Shown: positions 1 to 5,476, counted from the stretch's first letter. The stretch is DNA of 11,590 bases from CAZVWV01 sp964631745 (GCA_964631745.1 CAZVWV010000123.1:1-11590), one strand, 5' to 3'. Numbers and translations: made by a program. The notes: generated from the letters alone by a model not told the origin.

Positions 1-163
1 GTTTAGGGCGTAGCCACCACCTGCTCGCACCGGCTGCTGCCTATCGGCCTAAGAAATTTGTGCCACCCCGTGGCACCGGCCGACGAGTCGTCCGTCCGCG
101 CTCCATAATATCCCTACTCTGCGCCGCGTTTGTAATTTACCCGGGGTTTCTGAGCAGCTACTA
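1..163 (+). repeat. Structured intergenic repeat, copy A (5' end cut by window)
   Basis: This non-coding stretch is homologous to 3177-3335. The first 53 bases match copy B at about 47 positions, and the blocks TTTAGGGCG, GCCACCACCTGCTCGCAC, TCGGCCTAAG, CTCCATAATAT and GAGCAG are shared in the same order and orientation. Between them the copies differ by small indels. TTAGG near base 3 could pair with CCTAA near base 48; both are kept in the two copies. A small palindrome, GACGAGTCGTC, lies near base 85. It equals the core of the left-end hairpin of copy B, read on the other strand. The copy sits past the 3' end of the leftward lipoprotein gene. No open frame or RNA gene is recognised in it. 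It could be a MITE-like or BIME-like repeat, or a structured RNA. Confidence 0.7.
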
Positions 164-207
164 GGCGTTATTTAGCGCCAGCGACCCACCGAAATATTCT
201 TGGGGAT

Positions 208-792
208 CTACTTTACCTCAACATCCGCCCCAACCGGAATCTTGTAATATATGCGGGAAAGCTCTAGCTCGGGTAGTTTTAAGCCGCCAATCTCAGGGCT
301 CCAGACTGGTCCGCTATGCAGCGGGAAATCTTTAGCCAAGTAAACAACAAATTCGCCCAGCGCCCCTCGACGGTAGCGGGACTTATCGCCCTGTCCTGGC
401 ACGGGGATATTACGGTCGCTAAAATATGAATCCGGCGCGTACCAAAGCGCGCTTCGTTGTTTATGCAAGACTTGATACTTCCCCGGCCTCAAGTGAGAGA
501 GCCCTTCAGCTTTAGTCGACGTTACAGGGGACTCGCCTTCCATTAATGTCAAACTACCGGAGCTAGAATCAAGCACCAGCCAGAGCCCGGCGTGCACGCC
601 CTGTATCGGAAGGAAGCCCAACATCTTTAGCTCGTCTGAGGTGGAGACGTTCGGAATTGGGCGAGCGATAACGATCTGTCCGCTACTGAGAAGAGTCTGT
701 TCGGGAACAGGGGCGACGTTTGTTTGGCTGTGTGATCGGCCGCAACCACAAAGCAAAAGCGCAAGGGAAACGATTCCTATAACCTTTCTCAT
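208..792 (-). CDS. Lipoprotein with L,D-transpeptidase (YkuD)-like fold, catalytic Cys apparently absent
   Basis: This 194-residue protein has a lipoprotein signal peptide: MRK, a hydrophobic stretch, then Leu-Cys-Gly-Cys with the lipidated Cys at 17. The rest should sit on the periplasmic face of a membrane. From about residue 70 the pattern resembles a YkuD domain: LWLVLD, then LRPGKYQVL around 101-109, ALGEFVVYLAKDFPLHSG around 144-161, and a final IPVGADVEV like the usual 'VPVGTPV' strand. In active enzymes the segment before that strand carries S-H-G-C-x-R. Here it reads EIGGLKLPELELSRIYY (167-183), with no Cys or His, while the upstream His159 is kept. This suggests a non-catalytic or altered domain. 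A strong ribosome site (AAAGAGG, 7-base spacing) supports the start. The gene diverges from the transglycosylase gene across a 200-base gap. The lipoprotein call is firm; the fold assignment is from memory of the family and moderate. Confidence 0.72.
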   Translation of the reverse strand: MRKVIGIVSLALLLCGCGRSHSQTNVAPVPEQTLLSSGQIVIARPIPNVSTSDELKMLGFLPIQGVHAGLWLVLDSSSGSLTLMEGESPVTSTKAEGLSHLRPGKYQVLHKQRSALWYAPDSYFSDRNIPVPGQGDKSRYRRGALGEFVVYLAKDFPLHSGPVWSPEIGGLKLPELELSRIYYKIPVGADVEVK

Positions 793-994
793 ATTAATAC
801 CTCTTTGTTAGCCTAAACATTAAGACTAAGGCCCGAGCCCCAGAGCCGCAAGGGGGTAGTTGCTTTCAGAATCATGTTTTAGTACCCTCACTCTTCCTAT
901 TGCCATTAAGCTTGTCCTGATGGACGATTTGCCCGGGGCCCGAGCAGGGGGGGCTAAGTAAGACCGGGACGATAAGGGCCGGGAGGATATGGAG

Positions 995-1759
995 ATGCTA
1001 GTGATGCGTGTCACACGTAGGTCGCAAAATGTTTTGGTATTGATCGCTATCGCCGTTTTAACAGGGGGGTGTGTCTACCGACCGCTTGTAAGTTTTGACG
1101 TATTTAAGCGTAGTCCTGTAGCCAGCGCCGAGTTGCCAGAATCTCGCCCGATGTTATTTATGCCCACAAGCCGCGCTGCGAGACTGCCGGCACCGGTTTT
1201 AACTGAGACACCAGAGGTGACCAAAGAGCTTGCTATGTTTCGGCGGGGTAGCTTCGTGCCTGATTCGTTAGGCCGGGTTGAGAAACATCTACCTGCCATG
1301 AAACAGATCTTTGCGGATGAAGGCATACCGCCCGAGCTTCTTAACCTGGCATTAATCGAGAGCGGGTACAGAACCGAGGCTAAGAGCCCGGTTGGAGCGG
1401 TCGGCATGTGGCAGCTTATGAAGCCAACGGCACGTGTTTATGGTCTTAAAGTGAATTTTTTTGAGGATCAGCGTAAGGACCCGATTTTATCCACCTTAGC
1501 GGCTGCGCGGCATCTTCGGGACCTGTATTACAACTATAATGATTGGAACCTGGTCTTGGCGGCTTACAACGCAGGTTCAGGTAAGGTCGATCGCGCTATA
1601 ATTCGGGCAGGTCAGGCAGATTTTTGGAAGCTGGCTCGCGCCGGGCATTTTAGGCCTGAGACAGCCCAGTTCGTTCCTCGCTTTATCGCCTCTTGTCTGG
1701 CTGTCAAAGAGAGAAATCAGATGCTAGCCCAGTCCGATCTCAGTACGCGCGTGGGGTAA
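995..1759 (+). CDS. Lytic transglycosylase (SLT domain, MltD-like), predicted lipoprotein
   Basis: This enzyme probably cleaves the MurNAc-GlcNAc bond of peptidoglycan with formation of 1,6-anhydro ends, at the cell envelope. The N-terminus is basic, then hydrophobic, ending in Leu-Thr-Gly-Gly-Cys near residue 26, an acceptable lipobox. The SLT domain spans about residues 95-205. It holds the catalytic Glu in ALIESGY (about residue 122), then GAVGMWQLMKPTAR, and late in the domain LAAYNAGSGKV, all classic family 1 signatures. E. coli MltD has C-terminal LysM repeats; this protein is shorter (about 254 residues) and ends soon after the SLT domain, so it lacks them. Start choice: an ATG at 989 is only 2 bases after GGGAGG, whereas the ATG at 995 has ideal 8-base spacing; an ATG at 1004 is also possible. 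The stop lies 3 bases before ispF, so the two are probably co-transcribed. Confidence 0.9.
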   Translation: MLVMRVTRRSQNVLVLIAIAVLTGGCVYRPLVSFDVFKRSPVASAELPESRPMLFMPTSRAARLPAPVLTETPEVTKELAMFRRGSFVPDSLGRVEKHLPAMKQIFADEGIPPELLNLALIESGYRTEAKSPVGAVGMWQLMKPTARVYGLKVNFFEDQRKDPILSTLAAARHLRDLYYNYNDWNLVLAAYNAGSGKVDRAIIRAGQADFWKLARAGHFRPETAQFVPRFIASCLAVKERNQMLAQSDLSTRVG

Positions 1760-1762
1760 CAC

Positions 1763-2266
1763 ATGTACGACATCCGGGTCGGCCAGGGGATCGATATCCA
1801 TGGTTTCGTTTTAGGGCGCCCGCTGATTTTAGGCGGCGTAAATATTCCACATGAGAAAGGCTTGGATGGGCACTCCGATGCGGACGTGCTCCTGCATGCG
1901 CTAATAGATGCGCTGCTCGGAGCAGCCGGGTTGCCTGATATCGGCACCCTTTTCCCCAATTCCGATCCGCGCTGGAAGGGAGCCAGTAGTATCAAGTTAT
2001 TAGAACTAGCCTGGGCCGAGGTTCAGAAAAAAGAGGTTAGTGAGAATTCAAAAAATAAATATAATTTGATCAACGCAGATATAGCGCTAGTGCTGGAAGC
2101 GCCGAAGCTAGCTAGCTATATTCCCGCAATGAAAGAACGCATCGCGGCGGTGCTAAATGTTGAAAGCTCGCGTATCGGCATTAAAGTGACCACCGCCGAA
2201 GGTCTCGGATTTGTAGGAAGAGAGGAAGGGGTCTTCGCCAGCGCGGTAGTTTTGATCGGAAGGTGA
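1763..2266 (+). CDS. ispF: 2-C-methyl-D-erythritol 2,4-cyclodiphosphate synthase
   Basis: IspF converts CDP-ME 2-phosphate to ME-cyclodiphosphate plus CMP in the cytosolic MEP isoprenoid pathway, normally as a homotrimer with an active-site metal. The protein has GQGIDIH near the N-terminus (Asp11, His13 as metal ligands), GLDGHSDADVLLHALIDALLGA with His37 and His45 (the third ligand), LPDIGTLFPNSDP, and the C-terminal TTAEGLGFVGREEGV (143-157). All match the family signatures. At 167 residues it is slightly long. The extra residues sit around 88-101 (KKEVSENSKNKYN), encoded by an unusually AT-rich patch at about 2025-2070. The gene follows the transglycosylase by 3 bases and precedes folB by 25. 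The ATG fits the family N-terminus. The frame is IspF alone, not an IspDF fusion. The gene ends in TGA, which shows that TGA is a stop here. Confidence 0.97.
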   Translation: MYDIRVGQGIDIHGFVLGRPLILGGVNIPHEKGLDGHSDADVLLHALIDALLGAAGLPDIGTLFPNSDPRWKGASSIKLLELAWAEVQKKEVSENSKNKYNLINADIALVLEAPKLASYIPAMKERIAAVLNVESSRIGIKVTTAEGLGFVGREEGVFASAVVLIGR

Positions 2267-2291
2267 ACTAAAGGAAAATTGGGGTATATTC

Positions 2292-2657
2292 ATGGCGCTA
2301 ATCGCTATTAAACTTAAGAATCTAAAAGTGCTCACCAGCGTCGGAGTAACCGAACAAGAGCGCAAGACCAAACAGGAGATTGCATTAAATATTGATATGC
2401 AAGTAGACGTACTACCCGCCGCGCAGAGCGACGATCTGCGGGATACCGTCGACTACGAACATCTGATCCGCCTAGTCTCGAACCGCTTGCAAGAACGAAG
2501 CTACAAACTAATGGAACGCCTGGCTGCCGATATCGCCGCCGAGCTACTAAAGCAGCCCCGGGTAAAAAGCCTCACGGTCTCCGCCAGAAAATTCCTACCG
2601 CTGCCGCTTGATTACGTGGGAGTTTCCGTTTCGGCTAAGCAGGGCGAGGTTTTGTAG
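2292..2657 (+). CDS. folB: Dihydroneopterin aldolase
   Basis: FolB cleaves 7,8-dihydroneopterin to 6-hydroxymethyl-7,8-dihydropterin and glycolaldehyde in folate synthesis, as a cytosolic oligomer of the T-fold. The length, 121 residues, is normal for the family. Visible signatures are the N-terminal IKLKNLKVLTSVGVTEQER with the conserved Glu near 21-23, the central DTVDYEHL (Tyr55), LMERLAADIA with Glu75, which recognises the pterin ring, and ARKF with Lys100, the expected catalytic lysine. It lies 25 bases after ispF in the same direction and is likely in the same transcript. Upstream there is a GGGG-containing ribosome site about 8 bases before ATG. Paralogous T-fold enzymes (epimerases such as FolX) are an alternative, but the pattern fits FolB better. 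Confidence 0.9.
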   Translation: MALIAIKLKNLKVLTSVGVTEQERKTKQEIALNIDMQVDVLPAAQSDDLRDTVDYEHLIRLVSNRLQERSYKLMERLAADIAAELLKQPRVKSLTVSARKFLPLPLDYVGVSVSAKQGEVL

Positions 2658-2676
2658 TGCGGGCAAGAGGGAATAG

Positions 2677-2790
2677 ATGGCAGTAGTAGAGAGCTTTGCG
2701 AGCGGAGATGATCTCGGCAATGAGTCGCTCATTGCGGATTTGTCACCAACGAAGGTAACGCTCTCGTGCATGGCCGTATCGATGGGATAG
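2677..2790 (+). other. 37-codon open frame with a strong ribosome site, probably the displaced 5' end of the next gene
   Basis: An ATG at 2677 follows AAGAGGG with good spacing, 19 bases after folB. The frame encodes 37 residues (begins MAVVESFASGDDLGNESLIA, ends at TAG 2788-2790). The following gene is open from 2724 in the frame one base earlier, so the two frames overlap. If the reading frame changes around 2745-2752, the two pieces read as one product of about 167 residues (…SLIADLSP then NEGNALVHGRIDG…). This would fit a single-base deletion. A regulatory leader peptide is the alternative. Confidence 0.45.
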
Positions 2791-3182
2791 AAGGAAGCTT
2801 CGTTCTTGATGCGCGTCGGAACTTCGTTCCCGCTGATAAAATCAGCATGCCTCTAATGTTCCAGTTCGCTCGGGAGGCGAGAGAGTTTGAAGGGTTGAGC
2901 GCGAAAGGGGTTAGAGCTTTTGCTGAGCAGTTCAAAAATGTTGACCTGATATTGGTGGGGTTGCCAAAAATGTTAGATCCAACCTGGTCACATATAATTA
3001 AGCCTGAAAACCTTCGGGCGTTGGCAAAAGCGATTGATATGTGCCTGTGTCAGGAGGCCATTTTTGAAGAGGTGCTTTGCGAATGGCGAAAGCGCTTCGG
3101 TAATGTAGAACTGCAGTATTTAAAGGATGTATGTAGCGCTGACGACTCGTCAGCCGGTGCCGATAGCGGCACTCCTCTTTAG
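2766..3182 (+). CDS. Hypothetical protein, possibly 5'-truncated by a frameshift
   Basis: I do not recognise this protein. It is 138 residues from a GTG, soluble, with no signal peptide or membrane segment. It opens with HGRIDGIEGSFVLDARRNF, then an amphipathic stretch rich in Ala, Glu and Arg (FAREAREFEGLSAKGVRAFAEQF), a hydrophobic strand VDLILVGLPKML, a helix with Cys pairs (AIDMCLCQEAIFEEVLCEW), and an odd tail rich in Ser, Asp, Gly. Codon use looks genuinely coding. The GTG has only a weak upstream GAAGG at 10 bases, while the better ribosome site belongs to the ATG at 2677 in another frame. The last 15 codons (CSADDSSAGADSGTPL) lie inside the left hairpins of repeat copy B, so the native C-terminus may have been replaced. 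It is in line with ispF and folB, but no functional link can be inferred. Confidence 0.6.
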   Translation: MHGRIDGIEGSFVLDARRNFVPADKISMPLMFQFAREAREFEGLSAKGVRAFAEQFKNVDLILVGLPKMLDPTWSHIIKPENLRALAKAIDMCLCQEAIFEEVLCEWRKRFGNVELQYLKDVCSADDSSAGADSGTPL

Positions 3183-3335
3183 GGCGAAGCCACCACCTGC
3201 TCGCACTTGGTGCTGCCTGTCGGCCTAAGATTTGGTGCAACTTCTCGGCATCGGCAGACGAGGTCGTCTGCTCTCCATAATATTCTTGCCCCGAGCCGTA
3301 CTGTCACTTTACCCACGGTTCTTGAGCAGATACCA
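3138..3335 (+). repeat. Structured intergenic repeat, copy B, with inverted hairpin ends
   Basis: Bases 3177-3335 match copy A at the start of the window. Here the left side is also visible. A perfect palindrome GCTGACGACTCGTCAGC lies at 3138-3154, followed by the stem GTGCCG-ATAG-CGGCAC at 3157-3172. On the right is a second hairpin, GCAGACGA-GG-TCGTCTGC, at 3254-3271. The right arm read in reverse complement matches the left arm (hairpin then GCCGRTGCCGA), so the element has terminal inverted repeats about 28 bases long. The 5' hairpins overlap the last codons of the upstream gene. No transposase or open frame is present. This fits a non-autonomous MITE-like or BIME-like repeat, or a structured RNA. 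Confidence 0.72.
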
Positions 3336-3671
3336 ATAGAAAGTTAATTCTCCCCGCGCGCGATGCCGACGGCCCACTGCTTTGCGCATGTGATATAGAA
3401 CCCCCCTTGCCGTCGGGACCGGAGCTTCGGGCGTGGCCGCAAGCGCGCGGGCCACGGACGGTCTCAAGCCTTTCAGTGCTACCATATTAAGCCAAACAAT
3501 TTTTGCAGACCTCGGCGCTGCAATTTGGCACCTTAATAATCTAACAACCCGACGAACTATCCACAGAGGGCACTGCTCTAAGCTATGCGATGTGCATCGT
3601 CTAAGTTCAGATCGGGAAGATCGCAGTAAAAATTGAAGCGCCTGCTCTAATATGCTATAGCTAGAAAGCAT
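3309..3671 (-). pseudogene. Possible remnant of a small regulator gene, weakly FlhC-like
   Basis: An open frame of 120 codons on the minus strand, ending at a TAA inside repeat copy B. The N-terminal third has no convincing ribosome site, and the composition looks non-genic. The C-terminal half is more gene-like: IVWLNMVALKGLRPSVARAL, then VLYHMRKAVGRRHRARGELTFYWYLL. The last part faintly recalls the 'LYxEVxGxxPPxGxLPFSxxWF' stretch of FlhC-like activators, but without the zinc cysteines. The left copy of the direct repeat (3488-3513) lies inside it. I treat it as a remnant or a spurious frame. On the plus strand 3183-3671 holds no credible gene, only the repeat, a hairpin near 3431-3457 (CGTGGCC…GGCCACG) and the promoter of the next gene. 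Confidence 0.22.
3488..3513 (+). repeat. Left direct repeat of the accessory stretch
   Basis: TAAGCCAAACAAT, then TTTT, then GCAGACCTC. The same sequence with CGTC in the middle recurs at 7436-7461 in the same orientation; 23 of 26 bases agree. Similarity does not extend clearly on either side. The pair encloses the GNAT-to-AbiE cargo, so it may mark recombination ends. Confidence 0.5.
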
Positions 3672-3673
3672 AT
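3633..3673 (+). promoter_or_regulatory. Promoter and dyad before the GNAT gene
   Basis: TTGAAG at 3633-3638 and TATAGC at 3656-3661 are spaced by 17 bases, a plausible sigma-70 promoter. A perfect inverted repeat, ATATGCT (3650-3656), ten bases, AGCATAT (3667-3673), covers the -10 region and runs into the start codon at 3672. A protein bound there would block transcription. The leader would be only a few bases long, in keeping with the weak ribosome site. Confidence 0.4.
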
Positions 3674-4226
3674 GCCCAACGTCCCCACATTAAAAACCGC
3701 TCGATTGACGCTGCGTGAGCTGGTCGAATCCGACGCGCCCGCGTACCAACGGTACTTTGCGAACTATGAAGTGGTGCGCTACTTGGCCGCGCATGTGCCG
3801 TGGCCGTATCCCCAAGACGGGGCCATAAACTATATTCGCGATGACGTCCTTCCAAAGCAGGGCAAGGACCGCTGGGTCAGGGCGATTACATTGTCCGAGC
3901 GCCCGCAAGAATTGATAGGTGCCCTTGACCTTCTTCGAAATGCGAACCCCTTCAACCGCGGATTTTGGCTGGCCCAGCCCTTTTGGGGCAGGGGATTTAT
4001 GACCGAAGCGGTGCAGGCGGTAAATGATTATGCCTTCGCCGAGCTTAAGTTCGAAAAGTTGATCTTCGGAAATGCCGTGCAAAACAGGCCTTCCGGGCGC
4101 ATCAAGGAAAAAACTGGCGCGCGGTTGATTAGACGCGACCCAGGGCGGTATGTCGACCCGAGCTTTACTGAGCAGGATGTGTATGAATTCACGAAAGATG
4201 AGTGGGCGCGGGGGAAATCGGAATAA
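3672..4226 (+). CDS. GNAT family N-acetyltransferase (RimJ/RimL-like)
   Basis: This 184-residue protein is of the GNAT fold, transferring acetyl from acetyl-CoA to an amine; the substrate is not evident. It starts TLKTARLTLRELVESDAPAYQRYF, the typical β1-α1 of RimJ/RimL-like enzymes, then the middle strands (QELIGALDLL), and the acetyl-CoA-binding motif A at about residues 97-112 (FWLAQPFWGRGFMTEA, Q-x-x-W-G-x-G form). After it come NAVQNRPSGRIKEKTGARLIRR, the usual 'N-x-x-S-x-x-x-x-x-K-x-G' stretch, and a short C-terminal strand. The length is normal and there are no breaks. It is the first gene of the accessory stretch and is alone in its transcript as far as can be seen, with its own promoter and dyad. 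The ribosome site is weak (AGAAAG). Ribosomal-protein or small-molecule acetylation is possible. Confidence 0.88.
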   Translation: MPNVPTLKTARLTLRELVESDAPAYQRYFANYEVVRYLAAHVPWPYPQDGAINYIRDDVLPKQGKDRWVRAITLSERPQELIGALDLLRNANPFNRGFWLAQPFWGRGFMTEAVQAVNDYAFAELKFEKLIFGNAVQNRPSGRIKEKTGARLIRRDPGRYVDPSFTEQDVYEFTKDEWARGKSE

Positions 4227-4304
4227 ATACTAAGTAGTAGTTCTTCTTTAGTTCTAATAAGATCGCTTAACCTTTTTTGGGGTGTGTATTTCGTAGGGGA
4301 TATT

Positions 4305-4576
4305 ATGCAAGGATATTGGATCGCCATTCTCTGATTGGGAATCTCCGCCACTGCCCTTGCCGATCCAAACGCCGAGCGCCGAATCACGCTTGGCATCATC
4401 AACGATCTTTCTGGGCAGAGCTCGTACCCAGGCTTCGAGTGCGCGCTTGGCTATGAGGCCGCAGTCCAGCATTACTTTCCCGAATCGCGATTCAAAACTA
4501 TAACTTGCATATTCTTTACGGGGATCATCGCGGTGAGGCCAAGGCAAACTTCGAGTTTACAGGAGGCCTGGGATGA
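4305..4576 (+). pseudogene. Broken N-terminal fragment of an ABC transporter periplasmic solute-binding protein
   Basis: Starting at ATG 4305, after the ribosome site AGGGGA, the frame gives a secretion signal (MQGYWIAIL, a TGA at 4332-4334, then LGISATALADPN). It continues as ERRITLGIINDLSGQSS and GYEAAVQHYFPESRF, like the N-terminus of type 1 (branched-chain amino-acid) solute-binding proteins. Near 4490-4500, in the run TTCAAAACTATAAC, the homologous reading moves to another frame, giving NYNLHILYGDHRGEAKANFEF, the 'D-x-x-x-x-x-x-A' β2 region. That frame ends at TGA 4574-4576, which overlaps the ATG of the next gene. So there is a nonsense codon in the signal peptide, a frameshift and loss of the remaining three quarters of the protein. 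It cannot make a functional transporter component. The family is inferred from pattern; the damage is seen directly. Confidence 0.6.
4561..4575 (+). promoter_or_regulatory. Strong ribosome binding site fixing the antitoxin start
   Basis: AGGAGG at 4561-4566 is six bases before the ATG at 4573. It is the best Shine-Dalgarno sequence in the accessory stretch, and it lies inside the remnant of the solute-binding protein gene. Confidence 0.7.
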
Positions 4577-4854
4577 CTATCAAGCGTGATATTAAATATG
4601 GTTCGAAAAATCTGTTGGAAGAAGGCAGCTTCGATTCCAAAAACGTTAAGGTTCGAATTACGACGTTTATTGATGAAGATGTCCTTCTAATGCTGAAAGA
4701 ATTTGCAAAAAAGCGGGGCAGTAAATATCAGTCCGTTCTGAATGCGCTCCTTCGAAGTTTTTTTGGCAAACCAGTCCGAGGAACCAAAGTTCGGGCCATC
4801 TCTGAGGAGAGGGTACGTAGAATCGTGCGAGAAGAGCTAAGAAAGCAGGCTTAG
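4573..4854 (+). CDS. Ribbon-helix-helix (CopG/BrnA-like) antitoxin, no partner seen
   Basis: This 93-residue protein has the layout of a ribbon-helix-helix DNA-binding antitoxin. After a basic N-terminus there is a β-strand at about 25-33 (VKVRITTFI). A helix follows, DEDVLLMLKEFAKKRGSKYQSVLNALLRSFF (about 34-64), in which 'G-x-K-Y-Q-x-x-x-N-x-x-L-R' is the hallmark of the BrnA family. The C-terminal third (ISEERVRRIVREELRKQA) is charged and helical. Such proteins bind their own operator and neutralise a toxin, usually BrnT encoded immediately upstream. Here the upstream DNA is a solute-binding protein remnant and downstream is a VOC gene, so no toxin is visible. It may be an orphan that controls another locus, or a leftover. 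The start is secured by AGGAGG. Codons are AT-richer than those of the neighbouring VOC gene. Confidence 0.75.
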   Translation: MTIKRDIKYGSKNLLEEGSFDSKNVKVRITTFIDEDVLLMLKEFAKKRGSKYQSVLNALLRSFFGKPVRGTKVRAISEERVRRIVREELRKQA

Positions 4855-4929
4855 GACGAGCCGTCGCGCGGTATGCTAACCATCATAGAGCTTCCGCTAG
4901 CGACGCTATTAAGGTAAATACCCTCTAAA

Positions 4930-4957
4930 ATTAGCGCTTGAACAACGCTAATATAAT
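4930..4957 (+). promoter_or_regulatory. Promoter -10 and operator-like dyad before the VOC gene
   Basis: A perfect TATAAT (4952-4957) is preceded by an inverted repeat ATTAGCG (4930-4936), nine bases, CGCTAAT (4946-4952), which fills the spacer region. TAGCGCT occurs again as a direct repeat at 4932-4938 and 4967-4973. A clear -35 is not present 17 bases upstream; TTGAAC at 4938-4943 with TATTCT at 4962-4967 is an alternative pairing. The arrangement suggests repression or an activator-dependent promoter. Confidence 0.4.
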
Positions 4958-4996
4958 TTCATATTCTAGCGCTCTCAAAAGCAACGGAGAGGCAAT

Positions 4997-5476
4997 ATGA
5001 CAAAACCAGCGAAGAACACGATCTGCCTTTGGTACGATGGAGGCGCCGAGGAAGCGGCGCGATTTTACGCCGAGACTTTTCCTGATTCCTCAGTCGGCGC
5101 GGTGTTCCATGCCCCCGGGGATTTCCCGTCTGGGAAGAGTGGTAACGTGTTGACGGTCGAGTTTACCGTGCTTGGAATACCTTGTATCGGATTAAACGGC
5201 GGACCGGAGTTCAAGCAAAGCGAAGCCTTCTCATTTCAGGTTTCCACCGTCGACCAAGCCGAAACCGATCGTTACTGGAACGCGATCGTGGGGAACGGCG
5301 GTCAAGAGAGCCAATGCGGCTGGTGTAAGGACAGGTGGGGTGTGAGCTGGCAGATTACGCCGATCGCTCTTATAGCGGCGGTTACTAGTACTGATACAGC
5401 GGCGGCTAAGCGCGCATTTGATGCCATGATGCAGATGAAGAAGATCGATATCGCTGCAATCGAGGCGGCACTTTAA
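4997..5476 (+). CDS. VOC superfamily protein, PhnB / 3-demethylubiquinone-9 3-methyltransferase-like
   Basis: This 159-residue protein is a member of the vicinal oxygen chelate (glyoxalase/bleomycin-resistance) fold, in the subfamily misnamed 3-demethylubiquinone-9 3-methyltransferase or PhnB-like. Its typical features are KNTICLWYDGGAEEAARFYAETFPDSSVG at the N-terminus, VLTVEFTVLGIPCIGLNGGPEFKQSEAFSFQV (about 51-82), then YWNAI with CGWCKDRWGVSWQITP (about 108-123), and a C-terminal ALIAAVTSTDTAAAKRAFDAMMQMKKIDI, where the usual stretch is 'DPDPAKAxRVMxAMMxMxKIDIAxLExA'. The real substrate is unknown for this subfamily. The ribosome site CGGAGAGG is well placed before ATG 4997. The gene is intact, stands alone, and is more GC-rich than the genes on either side. 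Nothing links it functionally to its neighbours. Confidence 0.9.
   Translation: MTKPAKNTICLWYDGGAEEAARFYAETFPDSSVGAVFHAPGDFPSGKSGNVLTVEFTVLGIPCIGLNGGPEFKQSEAFSFQVSTVDQAETDRYWNAIVGNGGQESQCGWCKDRWGVSWQITPIALIAAVTSTDTAAAKRAFDAMMQMKKIDIAAIEAAL

Noticed and set aside
1075..1407. A 110-codon minus-strand open frame
   Set aside because: It is the complement of the transglycosylase SLT domain coding sequence and has no motif of its own.
1..3335. Integron attC sites
   Set aside because: The repeats carry no GTTRRRY/RYYYAAC core pairs and no integrase is present, although the single-gene cargo looked cassette-like.
3690..4082. A 130-codon minus-strand open frame
   Set aside because: It mirrors the GNAT gene, whose motifs are clear on the plus strand.
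4335..4589. A BrnT-like toxin upstream of the antitoxin
   Set aside because: The frame begins as a secretion signal and type 1 binding protein; only its last residues faintly resemble a BrnT tail, and the other frame continues the binding protein.
4862..4905. CGTCGC…GCGACG inverted repeat as a terminator after the antitoxin gene
   Set aside because: The arms are 32 bases apart and no T-run follows.
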